From Hydractinia symbiolongicarpus (Eukaryota; Cnidaria; Hydrozoa; Anthoathecata; Hydractiniidae), in the NCBI RefSeq assembly GCF_029227915.1, contig NC_079886.1, positions 12,485,501 to 12,549,500 on the forward strand: a stretch of DNA of 64,000 bases, given 5' to 3'. Under the pieces are notes generated by a model that saw nothing but the letters and a program-made list of their open reading frames with translations, did not search any database and was not told the origin of the DNA. Made by a program: the position numbers and the translations under genes. Numbering within the stretch: position 1 is the stretch's first letter; each line of letters opens with the position of its first letter. Positions 49,391 through 63,335 of this stretch are shown piece by piece.

Positions 49391-52300
49391 AGGTTACCAT
49401 TGGACTAGCCGTTCCAGTAGCAATGCGCTCCAACGTCCCAAGTTGTTTTCATTAGCGCCGTTGCCTTACAACACTCTTAACTACGTGCACAGTCCTATAA
49501 AGGCTGTAATATGGCTTTTTGCAGTCTAACAAAAGCCTCACATGTAAATCTCGTGGTTCCATCTGCCTGCGCAGGTTACCATTGGACTGTTCCTTCTAGT
49601 CTCGATGCACCACAACGTTCCAAGTGGTTTTCCTCAGCGCTGTGGCCTTAGAGCTCTCTTAACTATGTGCACAGTCCTATAAAGGCCGTAATATGGCCTT
49701 TTGCAGTCTAATAATGGCTTCACACGTAAATCACGTGGTTTCACCTGCCTGCGCAGGTTACCATTGGACTAGCCGTTCCAGTAGCAATGCGCTCCAACGT
49801 TCCAAGTCGTTTTTATTAGCGTCGCTGCCTTACAACACTCTTAACTACGTGCACAGTCCTATAAAGGCTGCAATATAGCCTTTTGCAGTCTAATAAAAAC
49901 CTCGCACGTCAATCAAGCGGTTTCACCTGTCTGCGCAGGTTACCATTGGACTGTTCCTTCTAGTCTCAATGCACTACAAGGTTCCAAGTGGTTTTCCTCC
50001 GCGCTGCGGCCTTACAACACTCTTAACTACGTGCACAGTCCTATAAAGGCTGTAATATGGCCTTTTGCAGTCTAACAAAAGCCTCACACGTAAATCTCGT
50101 GGTTCCATCTGCCTGCGCAGGTTACCATTGGACTGTTTCTTCTAGTCTCGATGCACTACAACGTTCCAAGTGGTTTTCTTTAGCGCCGTGGCCTTAGAAC
50201 ACTCTTAACTTCGTGCACAGTCCTATAAAGACCGTAATATACCTTTTTGCAGTCCAATAAAGGCCGCACACGTAAATCACGCGGTTTCAGCTGCCTGCAC
50301 TGGTTACCATTGGACTTGTCGTTCCAGTCTCAATGCGCTATCACGTCCCAAGTCGTTTTCATTAGCGCCGCTGCCTTACAACACTCTTAACTACGTGCAC
50401 AGTCCTATAAACGCCGTAATATGGCTTTTTGCAGTCTAATAAAGGCTTCACACGTAAATCACGTGGTTTCACCTGCCTGCGCAGGTTACCATTGGACTAT
50501 TCCTTCCAGTCTCAATGCACTACAACGTTCCAAGTGGTTTTCCTCAGCGCTGTGGCCTTACAACACTCTTAACTATGTGCACAGTCCTATAAAGGCTGTA
50601 ATATGGCTTTTTGCAGTCTAACAAAAGCCTCACATGTATATCTCGTGGTTCCATCTGCCTGCGCAGGTTACCATTGGACTGTTCCTTCTAGTCTCGATGC
50701 ACCACAACGTTCCAAGTGGTTTTCCTTAGCGCCATGGCCTTAGAACACTCTTAACTACGTGCACAGTCCTATAAAGGCTGCAATATAGCCTTTTGCAGTC
50801 TAATAAAAACCTCGCACGTCAATCACGCGTTTTCACCTGTCTGCGCAGGTCACCATTGGACTATTCCTTCCAGTCTCATTGCACTACAACGTTCCAAGTG
50901 GTTTTCCTCAGCGCTGTGGCCTTAGAACACTCTTAACAACGTGCACAGTCATATAAAGGTTGTAATATGGCTTTTTGCAGTCTAATAAAAGCCTCACACG
51001 TAAATCACGTGGTTCCATCTGCTTGCGCAGGTTACCATTGGACTATTCCTTCCAGTCTCAATGCACTACAACGTTCCAAGTCGTTTTCATTAGCGCCGCT
51101 GCCTTACAACACTCTTAACTACGTGCACAGTCCTATAAAGGCTGTAATATGGCCTTTTGCAGTCTAATAAATGCCTTGCACGTAAATCACGTGGTTTCAC
51201 CTGCCTGCGCAGGTTACCATTGGACTATTCCTTCCAGTCTCAACGCACTACAACGTTCCAAGTTGTTTTCCTTAGCGCTGTGGCCTTAGAACTCTCTTAA
51301 GTATGTGCACAGTCCTATAAAGGCCGTAATATGGCTTTTTGCAGTCTAATAAAGGCTTCACACGTAAATCACGTGGTTTCACCTGCCTGCGCAGGTTACC
51401 ATTGGACTATTCCTTCCAGTCTCAATGCACTACAACGTTCCAAGTGGTTTTCCTCAGCGCTGTGGCCTTACAACACTCTTAACTACGTGCACAGTCCTAT
51501 AAAGGCTGCAATATAGCCTTTTGCAGTCTAATAAAAACCTCGCACGTCAATCACGCGTTTTCACCTGTCTGCGCAGGTTACCATTGGACTTGTCGTTCCA
51601 GTCTCAATGCGCTATCACGTCCCAAGTCGTTTTCCTTAGCGCCGCTGCCTTACAACACTCTTAACTACGTGCACAGTCCTGTAAAGTCTGTAATATGGCC
51701 TTTTGCAGTGTAATAAAGGCCTTGCACGTAAATCACGTAGTTTCACCTGCCTGCGCATGTTACCATTGGACTATTCCTTCCAGTCTCAATGCACTACAAC
51801 GTTCCAAGTGGTTTTCTTCAGCGCTGTGGCCTTAGAACTCTCTTAACTATGTGCACACTCCTATAAAGGCCGTAATATGGCTTTTTGCAGTCTAATGAAG
51901 GCTTCACACGTAAATCACGTGGTTTCACCTGCCTGCGCAGGTTACCATTGGACTATTCCTTCCAGTCTCAATGCAATACAACGTTCCAAGTGGTTTTCCT
52001 CAGCGCTGTGGCCTTACAACACTCTTAACTACGTGCACAGTCCTATAAAGGCTGCAATATAGCCTTTTGCAGTCTAATAAAAACCTCGCACGTCAATCAC
52101 GCGTTTTCACCTGTCTGCGCAGGTTACCATTGGACTATTCCTTCCAGTCTCATTGCACTACAACGTTCCAAGTGGTTTTCCTCAGCGCTGTGGCCTTAGA
52201 ACACTCTTAACAACGTGCGCAGTCATATAAAGGTTGTAATATGGCTTTTTGCAGTCTAATAAAAGCCTCACACGTAAATCACGTGGTTCCATCTGCTTGC

Positions 52301-55208
52301 GCAGGTTACCATTGGACTATTCCTTCCAGTCTCAATGCACTACAACGTTCCAAGTCGTTTTCATTAGCGCCGCTGCCTTACAACACTCTTAACTACGTGC
52401 ACAGTCCTATAAAGGCTGCAATATAGCCTTTTGCAGTCTAATAAAAACCTCGCACGTCAATCACGCGGTTTCACCTGTCTGCGCAGGATACCATTGGACT
52501 ATTCCTTCCAGTCTCATTGCACTACAACGTTCCAAGTGGTTTTCCTCAGCGCTGTGGCCTTAGAACTCTCTTAACTATGTGCACAGTCCTATAAAGGCCG
52601 TAATATGGCTTTTTGCAGTCTAATAAAGGCTTCACACGTAAATCACGTGGTTTCACCTGCCTGCTCAGGTTACCATTGGACTAGCCGTTCCAGTCTCAAT
52701 GCGCTCTAACGTCCCAAGTCGTTTTCATTAGCGCCGTTGCCTGAGAACACTCTTAACTACGTGCACAGTCATATAAAGGCTGTAATATGGCCTTTTGAAG
52801 TCTAATAAAAGCCTCACACGTAAATCGCGTGGTTCTATCTGCCTGCGCAGGTTGCCATTGGACTATTCCTTCCAGTCTCATTGCACTACAACGTTCCAAG
52901 AGGTTTTCCTCAGCGCTGTGGCCTTAGAACTCTCTTAACTACGTGCACAGTCCTATAAAGGCTGCAATATGGCCTTTTGCAGTCTAATAAAGGCTTCACA
53001 CGTAAATCACGTGGTTTCACCTGCCTGCACAGGTTACCATCGACTAGTCCTTCCAGTCTCAATGCACTACAACGTCCAAAGTCGTTTTCATTGGCGCTGT
53101 TGCCTTACAACACTCCTAACTACGTGCACAGTCCAATAAAGGGTGTATAGCCATTTGCAGTCTAATATAGGCCTCACACGTAAATCACGTGGTTTCACCT
53201 GCCTGCGCAGGTTACCATTGGACTAGTCCTTCCAGTCTCAATGCGCTACAACGTCCCAAGTCGTTTTCTTTAGCGCCGTTGCCTTACAACACTCTTAACT
53301 ACGTGCACAGTCCTATAAAGACCGTAATATACCTTTTTGCAGTCCAATAAAGTCCGCACACGTAAATCACGGGGTTCCATCTGCCTGCGCAGGTTACCAT
53401 TGGACTATTCCTGCCAGTCTCAATGCACTACAACGTTCCAAGTGGTTTTCCTCAGCGCTGTGGCCTTACAACACTCTTAACTACGTGCACAGTCCTATAA
53501 AGACTGAATATACCTTTTTGCAGTCCAATAAAGTCTGCACACGTAAATCACGTGGTTCCATCTGCCTGCGCAGGTTACCATTGGACTATTCCTGCCAGTC
53601 TCAATGCACTACAACGTCCCAAGTCGTTTTCAATAGCGCCGTTGCCTTACAACACTCTTAACTATGTGCACAGTCCTATAAAGGCTGTAATATGGCTTTT
53701 TGCAGTCTAACAAAAGCCTCACATGTAAATCTCGTGGTTCCATCTGCCTGCGCAGGTTACCATTGGACTGTTCCTTCTAGTCTCGATGCACCACAACGTT
53801 CCAAGTGGTTTTCCTTAGCGCCATGGCCTTAGAACACTCTTAACTACGTGCACAGTCCTATAAAGACCGTAATATACCTTTTTGCAGTCCAATAAAGGCC
53901 GCACACGTAAATCACGCGGTTTCAGCTGCGTGCACTGGTTACCATTGGACTTGTCGTTCCAGTCTCAATGCGCTACAACGTTCCAAGTGGTTTTCCTCAG
54001 CGCTGTGGCCTTACAACACTCTTAACTACGTGCACAGTCCTATAAAGACTGAATATACCTTTTTGCAGTCCAATAAAGTCTGCACACGTAAATCACGTGG
54101 TTCCATCTGCCTGCGCAGGTTACCATTGGACTATTCCTGCCAGTCTCAATGCACTACAACGTCCCAAGTCGTTTTCAATAGCGCCGTTGCCTTACAACAC
54201 TCTTAACTATGTGCACAGTCCTATAAAGGCTGTAATATGGCTTTTTGCAGTCTAACAAAAGCCTCACATGTAAATCTCGTGGTTCCATCTGCCTGCGCAG
54301 GTTACCATTGGACTGTTCCTTCTAGTCTCGATGCACCACAACGTTCCAAGTGGTTTTCCTTAGCGCCATGGCCTTAGAACACTCTTAACTACGTGCACAG
54401 TCCTATAAAGACCGTAATATACCTTTTTGCAGTCCAATAAAGGCCGCACACGTAAATCACGCGGTTTCAGCTGCCTGCACTGGTTACCATTGGACTTGTC
54501 GTTCCAGTCTCAATGCGCTACCACGTCCCAAGTCGTTTTCATTAGCGCCGCTGCCCTACAACACTCTTAACTACGTGCACAGTCCTATAAAGGCTGCAAT
54601 ATAGCCTTTTGCAGTCTAATAAAAACCTCACACGTCAATCACGCGTTTTCACCTGTCTGCGCAGGTCACCATTGGACTATTCCTTCCAGTCTCATTGCAC
54701 TACAACGTTCCAAGTGGTTTTCCTCAGCGCTGTGGCCTTAGAACACTCTTAACAACGTGCACAGTCATATAAAGGTTGTAATATGGCTTTTTGCAGTCTA
54801 ATAAAAGCCTCACACGTAAATCACGTGGTTCCATCTGCTTGCGCAGGTTACCATTGGACTATTCCTTCCAGTCTCAATACACTACAACGTTCCAAGTCGT
54901 TTTCATTAGCGCCGCTGCCTTACAACACTCTTAACTACGTGCACAGTCCTATAAAGGCTGCAATATAGCCTTTTGCAGTCTAATAAAAACCTCGCACGTC
55001 AATCAAGCGGTTTCACCTGTCTGCGCAGGTTACCATTGGACTGTTCCTTCTAGTCTCAATGCACTACAACGTTCCAAGTGGTTTTCCTCAGCGCTGTGGC
55101 CTTACAACACTCTTAACTATGTGCACAGTCCTATAAAGGCCGTAATATGGCCTTTTGCAGTCTAATAATGGCTTCACACGTAAATCACGTGGTTTCACCT
55201 GCCTGCGC
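49391..55208 (+). repeat. 5,818-bp higher-order repeat (32 monomers), copy 1
   Basis: Markers at 49,693, 50,421, 50,967 and 51,331 recur at +5,818. It contains an internal three-monomer duplication, with aagactgaatatacc at 53,505 and 54,046. It also retains the six monomers (about 51,770-52,860) missing from the next copy. Confidence 0.8.
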
Positions 55209-58200
55209 AGGTTACCATTGGACTAGCCGTTCCAGTAGCAATGCGCTCCAACGTCCCAAGTTGTTTTCATTAGCGCCGTTGCCTTACAACACTCTTAACT
55301 ACGTGCACAGTCCTATAAAGGCTGTAATATGGCTTTTTGCAGTCTAACAAAAGCCTCACATGTAAATCTCGTGGTTCCATCTGCCTGCGCAGGTTACCAT
55401 TGGACTGTTCCTTCTAGTCTCGATGCACCACAACGTTCCAAGTGGTTTTCCTCAGCGCTGTGGCCTTAGAGCTCTCTTAACTATGTGCACAGTCCTATAA
55501 AGGCCGTAATATGGCCTTTTGCAGTCTAATAATGGCTTCACACGTAAATCACGTGGTTTCACCTGCCTGCGCAGGTTACCATTGGACTAGCCGTTCCAGT
55601 AGCAATGCGCTCCAACGTTCCAAGTCGTTTTTATTAGCGTCGCTGCCTTACAACACTCTTAACTACGTGCACAGTCCTATAAAGGCTGCAATATAGCCTT
55701 TTGCAGTCTAATAAAAACCTCGCACGTCAATCAAGCGGTTTCACCTGTCTGCGCAGGTTACCATTGGACTGTTCCTTCTAGTCTCAATGCACTACAAGGT
55801 TCCAAGTGGTTTTCCTCCGCGCTGCGGCCTTACAACACTCTTAACTACGTGCACAGTCCTATAAAGGCTGTAATATGGCCTTTTGCAGTCTAACAAAAGC
55901 CTCACACGTAAATCTCGTGGTTCCATCTGCCTGCGCAGGTTACCATTGGACTGTTTCTTCTAGTCTCGATGCACTACAACGTTCCAAGTGGTTTTCTTTA
56001 GCGCCGTGGCCTTAGAACACTCTTAACTTCGTGCACAGTCCTATAAAGACCGTAATATACCTTTTTGCAGTCCAATAAAGGCCGCACACGTAAATCACGC
56101 GGTTTCAGCTGCCTGCACTGGTTACCATTGGACTTGTCGTTCCAGTCTCAATGCGCTATCACGTCCCAAGTCGTTTTCATTAGCGCCGCTGCCTTACAAC
56201 ACTCTTAACTACGTGCACAGTCCTATAAACGCCGTAATATGGCTTTTTGCAGTCTAATAAAGGCTTCACACGTAAATCACGTGGTTTCACCTGCCTGCGC
56301 AGGTTACCATTGGACTATTCCTTCCAGTCTCAATGCACTACAACGTTCCAAGTGGTTTTCCTCAGCGCTGTGGCCTTACAACACTCTTAACTATGTGCAC
56401 AGTCCTATAAAGGCTGTAATATGGCTTTTTGCAGTCTAACAAAAGCCTCACATGTATATCTCGTGGTTCCATCTGCCTGCGCAGGTTACCATTGGACTGT
56501 TCCTTCTAGTCTCGATGCACCACAACGTTCCAAGTGGTTTTCCTTAGCGCCATGGCCTTAGAACACTCTTAACTACGTGCACAGTCCTATAAAGGCTGCA
56601 ATATAGCCTTTTGCAGTCTAATAAAAACCTCGCACGTCAATCACGCGTTTTCACCTGTCTGCGCAGGTCACCATTGGACTATTCCTTCCAGTCTCATTGC
56701 ACTACAACGTTCCAAGTGGTTTTCCTCAGCGCTGTGGCCTTAGAACACTCTTAACAACGTGCACAGTCATATAAAGGTTGTAATATGGCTTTTTGCAGTC
56801 TAATAAAAGCCTCACACGTAAATCACGTGGTTCCATCTGCTTGCGCAGGTTACCATTGGACTATTCCTTCCAGTCTCAATGCACTACAACGTTCCAAGTC
56901 GTTTTCATTAGCGCCGCTGCCTTACAACACTTTTAACTACGTGCACAGTCCTATAAAGGCTGTAATATGGCCTTTTGCAGTCTAATAAATGCCTTGCACG
57001 TAAATCACGTGGTTTCACCTGCCTGCGCAGGTTACCATTGGACTATTCCTTCCAGTCTCAACGCACTACAACGTTCCAAGTTGTTTTCCTTAGCGCTGTG
57101 GCCTTAGAACTCTCTTAAGTATGTGCACAGTCCTATAAAGGCCGTAATATGGCTTTTTGCAGTCTAATAAAGGCTTCACACGTAAATCACGTGGTTTCAC
57201 CTGCCTGCGCAGGTTACCATTGGACTATTCCTTCCAGTCTCAATGCACTACAACGTTCCAAGTGGTTTTCCTCAGCGCTGTGGCCTTACAACACTCTTAA
57301 CTACGTGCACAGTCCTATAAAGGCTGCAATATAGCCTTTTGCAGTCTAATAAAAACCTCGCACGTCAATCACGCGTTTTCACCTGTCTGCGCAGGTTACC
57401 ATTGGACTTGTCGTTCCAGTCTCAATGCGCTATCACGTCCCAAGTCGTTTTCCTTAGCGCCGCTGCCTTACAACACTCTTAACTACGTGCACAGTCCTGT
57501 AAAGTCTGTAATATGGCCTTTTGCAGTGTAATAAAGGCCTTGCACGTAAATCACGTAGTTTCACCTGCCTGCGCATGTTACCATTGGACTATTCCTTCCA
57601 GTCTCATTGCACTACAACGTTCCAAGAGGTTTTCCTCAGCGCTGTGGCCTTAGAACTCTCTTAACTACGTGCACAGTCCTATAAAGGCTGCAATATGGCC
57701 TTTTGCAGTCTAATAAAGGCTTCACACGTAAATCACGTGGTTTCACCTGCCTGCACAGGTTACCATCGACTAGTCCTTCCAGTCTCAATGCACTACAACG
57801 TCCAAAGTCGTTTTCATTGGCGCTGTTGCCTTACAACACTCCTAACTACGTGCACAGTCCAATAAAGGGTGTATAGCCATTTGCAGTCTAATATAGGCCT
57901 CACACGTAAATCACGTGGTTTCACCTGCCTGCGCAGGTTACCATTGGACTAGTCCTTCCAGTCTCAATGCGCTACAACGTCCCAAGTCGTTTTCTTTAGC
58001 GCCGTTGCCTTACAACACTCTTAACTACGTGCACAGTCCTATAAAGACCGTAATATACCTTTTTGCAGTCCAATAAAGTCCGCACACGTAAATCACGGGG
58101 TTCCATCTGCCTGCGCAGGTTACCATTGGACTATTCCTGCCAGTCTCAATGCACTACAACGTTCCAAGTGGTTTTCCTCAGCGCTGTGGCCTTACAACAC

Positions 58201-59934
58201 TCTTAACTACGTGCACAGTCCTATAAAGACTGAATATACCTTTTTGCAGTCCAATAAAGTCTGCACACGTAAATCACGTGGTTCCATCTGCCTGCGCAGG
58301 TTACCATTGGACTATTCCTGCCAGTCTCAATGCACTACAACGTCCCAAGTCGTTTTCAATAGCGCCGTTGCCTTACAACACTCTTAACTATGTGCACAGT
58401 CCTATAAAGGCTGTAATATGGCTTTTTGCAGTCTAACAAAAGCCTCACATGTAAATCTCGTGGTTCCATCTGCCTGCGCAGGTTACCATTGGACTGTTCC
58501 TTCTAGTCTCGATGCACCACAACGTTCCAAGTGGTTTTCCTTAGCGCCATGGCCTTAGAACACTCTTAACTACGTGCACAGTCCTATAAAGACCGTAATA
58601 TACCTTTTTGCAGTCCAATAAAGGCCGCACACGTAAATCACGCGGTTTCAGCTGCGTGCACTGGTTACCATTGGACTTGTCGTTCCAGTCTCAATGCGCT
58701 ACAACGTTCCAAGTGGTTTTCCTCAGCGCTGTGGCCTTACAACACTCTTAACTACGTGCACAGTCCTATAAAGACTGAATATACCTTTTTGCAGTCCAAT
58801 AAAGTCTGCACACGTAAATCACGTGGTTCCATCTGCCTGCGCAGGTTACCATTGGACTATTCCTGCCAGTCTCAATGCACTACAACGTCCCAAGTCGTTT
58901 TCAATAGCGCCGTTGCCTTACAACACTCTTAACTATGTGCACAGTCCTATAAAGGCTGTAATATGGCTTTTTGCAGTCTAACAAAAGCCTCACATGTAAA
59001 TCTCGTGGTTCCATCTGCCTGCGCAGGTTACCATTGGACTGTTCCTTCTAGTCTCGATGCACCACAACGTTCCAAGTGGTTTTCCTTAGCGCCATGGCCT
59101 TAGAACACTCTTAACTACGTGCACAGTCCTATAAAGACCGTAATATACCTTTTTGCAGTCCAATAAAGGCCGCACACGTAAATCACGCGGTTTCAGCTGC
59201 CTGCACTGGTTACCATTGGACTTGTCGTTCCAGTCTCAATGCGCTACCACGTCCCAAGTCGTTTTCATTAGCGCCGCTGCCCTACAACACTCTTAACTAC
59301 GTGCACAGTCCTATAAAGGCTGCAATATAGCCTTTTGCAGTCTAATAAAAACCTCACACGTCAATCACGCGTTTTCACCTGTCTGCGCAGGTCACCATTG
59401 GACTATTCCTTCCAGTCTCATTGCACTACAACGTTCCAAGTGGTTTTCCTCAGCGCTGTGGCCTTAGAACACTCTTAACAACGTGCACAGTCATATAAAG
59501 GTTGTAATATGGCTTTTTGCAGTCTAATAAAAGCCTCACACGTAAATCACGTGGTTCCATCTGCTTGCGCAGGTTACCATTGGACTATTCCTTCCAGTCT
59601 CAATACACTACAACGTTCCAAGTCGTTTTCATTAGCGCCGCTGCCTTACAACACTCTTAACTACGTGCACAGTCCTATAAAGGCTGCAATATAGCCTTTT
59701 GCAGTCTAATAAAAACCTCGCACGTCAATCAAGCGGTTTCACCTGTCTGCGCAGGTTACCATTGGACTGTTCCTTCTAGTCTCAATGCACTACAACGTTC
59801 CAAGTGGTTTTCCTCAGCGCTGTGGCCTTACAACACTCTTAACTATGTGCACAGTCCTATAAAGGCCGTAATATGGCCTTTTGCAGTCTAATAATGGCTT
59901 CACACGTAAATCACGTGGTTTCACCTGCCTGCGC
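55209..59934 (+). repeat. 4,726-bp higher-order repeat (26 monomers), copy 2 with deletion
   Basis: Same unit as 49,391-55,208 but 1,092 bp (exactly six monomers) shorter. The junction is near 57,581-57,606, where gcgcatgttacc is followed by ccagtctcattgcac. In copy 1 these variants are separated by the six extra monomers. Confidence 0.8.
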
Positions 59935-62900
59935 AGGTTACCATTGGACTAGCCGTTCCAGTAGCAATGCGCTCCAACGTCCCAAGTTGTTTTCATTAGC
60001 GCCGTTGCCTTACAACACTCTTAACTACGTGCACAGTCCTATAAAGGCTGTAATATGGCTTTTTGCAGTCTAACAAAAGCCTCACATGTAAATCTCGTGG
60101 TTCCATCTGCCTGCGCAGGTTACCATTGGACTGTTCCTTCTAGTCTCGATGCACCACAACGTTCCAAGTGGTTTTCCTCAGCGCTGTGGCCTTAGAGCTC
60201 TCTTAACTATGTGCACAGTCCTATAAAGGCCGTAATATGGCCTTTTGCAGTCTAATAATGGCTTCACACGTAAATCACGTGGTTTCACCTGCCTGCGCAG
60301 GTTACCATTGGACTAGCCGTTCCAGTAGCAATGCGCTCCAACGTTCCAAGTCGTTTTTATTAGCGTCGCTGCCTTACAACACTCTTAACTACGTGCACAG
60401 TCCTATAAAGGCTGCAATATAGCCTTTTGCAGTCTAATAAAAACCTCGCACGTCAATCAAGCGGTTTCACCTGTCTGCGCAGGTTACCATTGGACTGTTC
60501 CTTCTAGTCTCAATGCACTACAAGGTTCCAAGTGGTTTTCCTCCGCGCTGCGGCCTTACAACACTCTTAACTACGTGCACAGTCCTATAAAGGCTGTAAT
60601 ATGGCCTTTTGCAGTCTAACAAAAGCCTCACACGTAAATCTCGTGGTTCCATCTGCCTGCGCAGGTTACCATTGGACTGTTTCTTCTAGTCTCGATGCAC
60701 TACAACGTTCCAAGTGGTTTTCTTTAGCGCCGTGGCCTTAGAACACTCTTAACTTCGTGCACAGTCCTATAAAGACCGTAATATACCTTTTTGCAGTCCA
60801 ATAAAGGCCGCACACGTAAATCACGCGGTTTCAGCTGCCTGCACTGGTTACCATTGGACTTGTCGTTCCAGTCTCAATGCGCTATCACGTCCCAAGTCGT
60901 TTTCATTAGCGCCGCTGCCTTACAACACTCTTAACTACGTGCACAGTCCTATAAACGCCGTAATATGGCTTTTTGCAGTCTAATAAAGGCTTCACACGTA
61001 AATCACGTGGTTTCACCTGCCTGCGCAGGTTACCATTGGACTATTCCTTCCAGTCTCAATGCACTACAACGTTCCAAGTGGTTTTCCTCAGCGCTGTGGC
61101 CTTACAACACTCTTAACTATGTGCACAGTCCTATAAAGGCTGTAATATGGCTTTTTGCAGTCTAACAAAAGCCTCACATGTATATCTCGTGGTTCCATCT
61201 GCCTGCGCAGGTTACCATTGGACTGTTCCTTCTAGTCTCGATGCACCACAACGTTCCAAGTGGTTTTCCTTAGCGCCATGGCCTTAGAACACTCTTAACT
61301 ACGTGCACAGTCCTATAAAGGCTGCAATATAGCCTTTTGCAGTCTAATAAAAACCTCGCACGTCAATCACGCGTTTTCACCTGTCTGCGCAGGTCACCAT
61401 TGGACTATTCCTTCCAGTCTCATTGCACTACAACGTTCCAAGTGGTTTTCCTCAGCGCTGTGGCCTTAGAACACTCTTAACAACGTGCACAGTCATATAA
61501 AGGTTGTAATATGGCTTTTTGCAGTCTAATAAAAGCCTCACACGTAAATCACGTGGTTCCATCTGCTTGCGCAGGTTACCATTGGACTATTCCTTCCAGT
61601 CTCAATGCACTACAACGTTCCAAGTCGTTTTCATTAGCGCCGCTGCCTTACAACACTTTTAACTACGTGCACAGTCCTATAAAGGCTGTAATATGGCCTT
61701 TTGCAGTCTAATAAATGCCTTGCACGTAAATCACGTGGTTTCACCTGCCTGCGCAGGTTACCATTGGACTATTCCTTCCAGTCTCAACGCACTACAACGT
61801 TCCAAGTTGTTTTCCTTAGCGCTGTGGCCTTAGAACTCTCTTAAGTATGTGCACAGTCCTATAAAGGCCGTAATATGGCTTTTTGCAGTCTAATAAAGGC
61901 TTCACACGTAAATCACGTGGTTTCACCTGCCTGCGCAGGTTACCATTGGACTATTCCTTCCAGTCTCAATGCACTACAACGTTCCAAGTGGTTTTCCTCA
62001 GCGCTGTGGCCTTACAACACTCTTAACTACGTGCACAGTCCTATAAAGGCTGCAATATAGCCTTTTGCAGTCTAATAAAAACCTCGCACGTCAATCACGC
62101 GTTTTCACCTGTCTGCGCAGGTTACCATTGGACTTGTCGTTCCAGTCTCAATGCGCTATCACGTCCCAAGTCGTTTTCCTTAGCGCCGCTGCCTTACAAC
62201 ACTCTTAACTACGTGCACAGTCCTGTAAAGTCTGTAATATGGCCTTTTGCAGTGTAATAAAGGCCTTGCACGTAAATCACGTAGTTTCACCTGCCTGCGC
62301 ATGTTACCATTGGACTATTCCTTCCAGTCTCAATGCACTACAACGTTCCAAGTGGTTTTCCTCAGCGCTGTGGCCTTAGAACTCTCTTAACTATGTGCAC
62401 ACTCCTATAAAGGCCGTAATATGGCTTTTTGCAGTCTAATAAAGGCTTCACACGTAAATCACGTGGTTTCACCTGCCTGCGCAGGTTACCATTGGACTAT
62501 TCCTTCCAGTCTCAATGCAATACAACGTTCCAAGTGGTTTTCCTCAGCGCTGTGGCCTTACAACACTCTTAACTACGTGCACAGTCCTATAAAGGCTGCA
62601 ATATAGCCTTTTGCAGTCTAATAAAAACCTCGCACGTCAATCACGCGTTTTCACCTGTCTGCGCAGGTTACCATTGGACTATTCCTTCCAGTCTCATTGC
62701 ACTACAACGTTCCAAGTGGTTTTCCTCAGCGCTGTGGCCTTAGAACACTCTTAACAACGTGCGCAGTCATATAAAGGTTGTAATATGGCTTTTTGCAGTC
62801 TAATAAAAGCCTCACACGTAAATCACGTGGTTCCATCTGCTTGCGCAGGTTACCATTGGACTATTCCTTCCAGTCTCAATGCACGACAACGTTCCAAGTC

Positions 62901-63335
62901 GTTTTCATTAGCGCCGCTGCCTTACAACACTCTTAACTACGTGCACAGTCCTATAAAGGCTGCAATATAGCCTTTTGCAGTCTAATAAAAACCTCACACG
63001 TCAATCACGCGGTTTCACCTGTCTGCGCAGGATACCATTGGACTATTCCTTCCAGTCTCCCTTGCACTACAACGTTCCAAGTGGTTTTCCTCAGCGCTGT
63101 GGCCTTAGAACTCTCTTAACTATGTGCACAGTCCTATAAAGGCCGTAATATGGCTTTTTGCAGTCTAATAAAGGCTTCACACGTAAATCACGTGGTTTCA
63201 CCTGCCTGCTCAGGTTACCATTGGACTAGCCGTTCCAGTCTCAATGCGCTCTAACGTCCCAAGTCGTTTTCATTAGCGCCGTTGCCTGAGAACACTCTTA
63301 ACTACGTGCACAGTCATATAAAGGCTGTAATATGG
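59935..63335 (+). repeat. Higher-order repeat copy 3 (partial)
   Basis: Follows copy 2 at +4,726 and retains the six monomers (markers 62,421 and 62,785, at +10,544 from copy 1). It departs near 63,336-63,341, where tgcagtctaacaaaagcc replaces tgaagtctaataaaagcc. Confidence 0.75.

Noticed and set aside
2266-62970. Dozens of plus-strand open frames of 60-67 codons with similar translations, one per monomer
   Set aside because: They recur with the 182-bp period, which is not a multiple of three. They start at an ATG created in GTAATATGG, end just after the next such site, and vary by nonsense and frameshift like the rest of the monomer. They are satellite shadows, not a peptide family.
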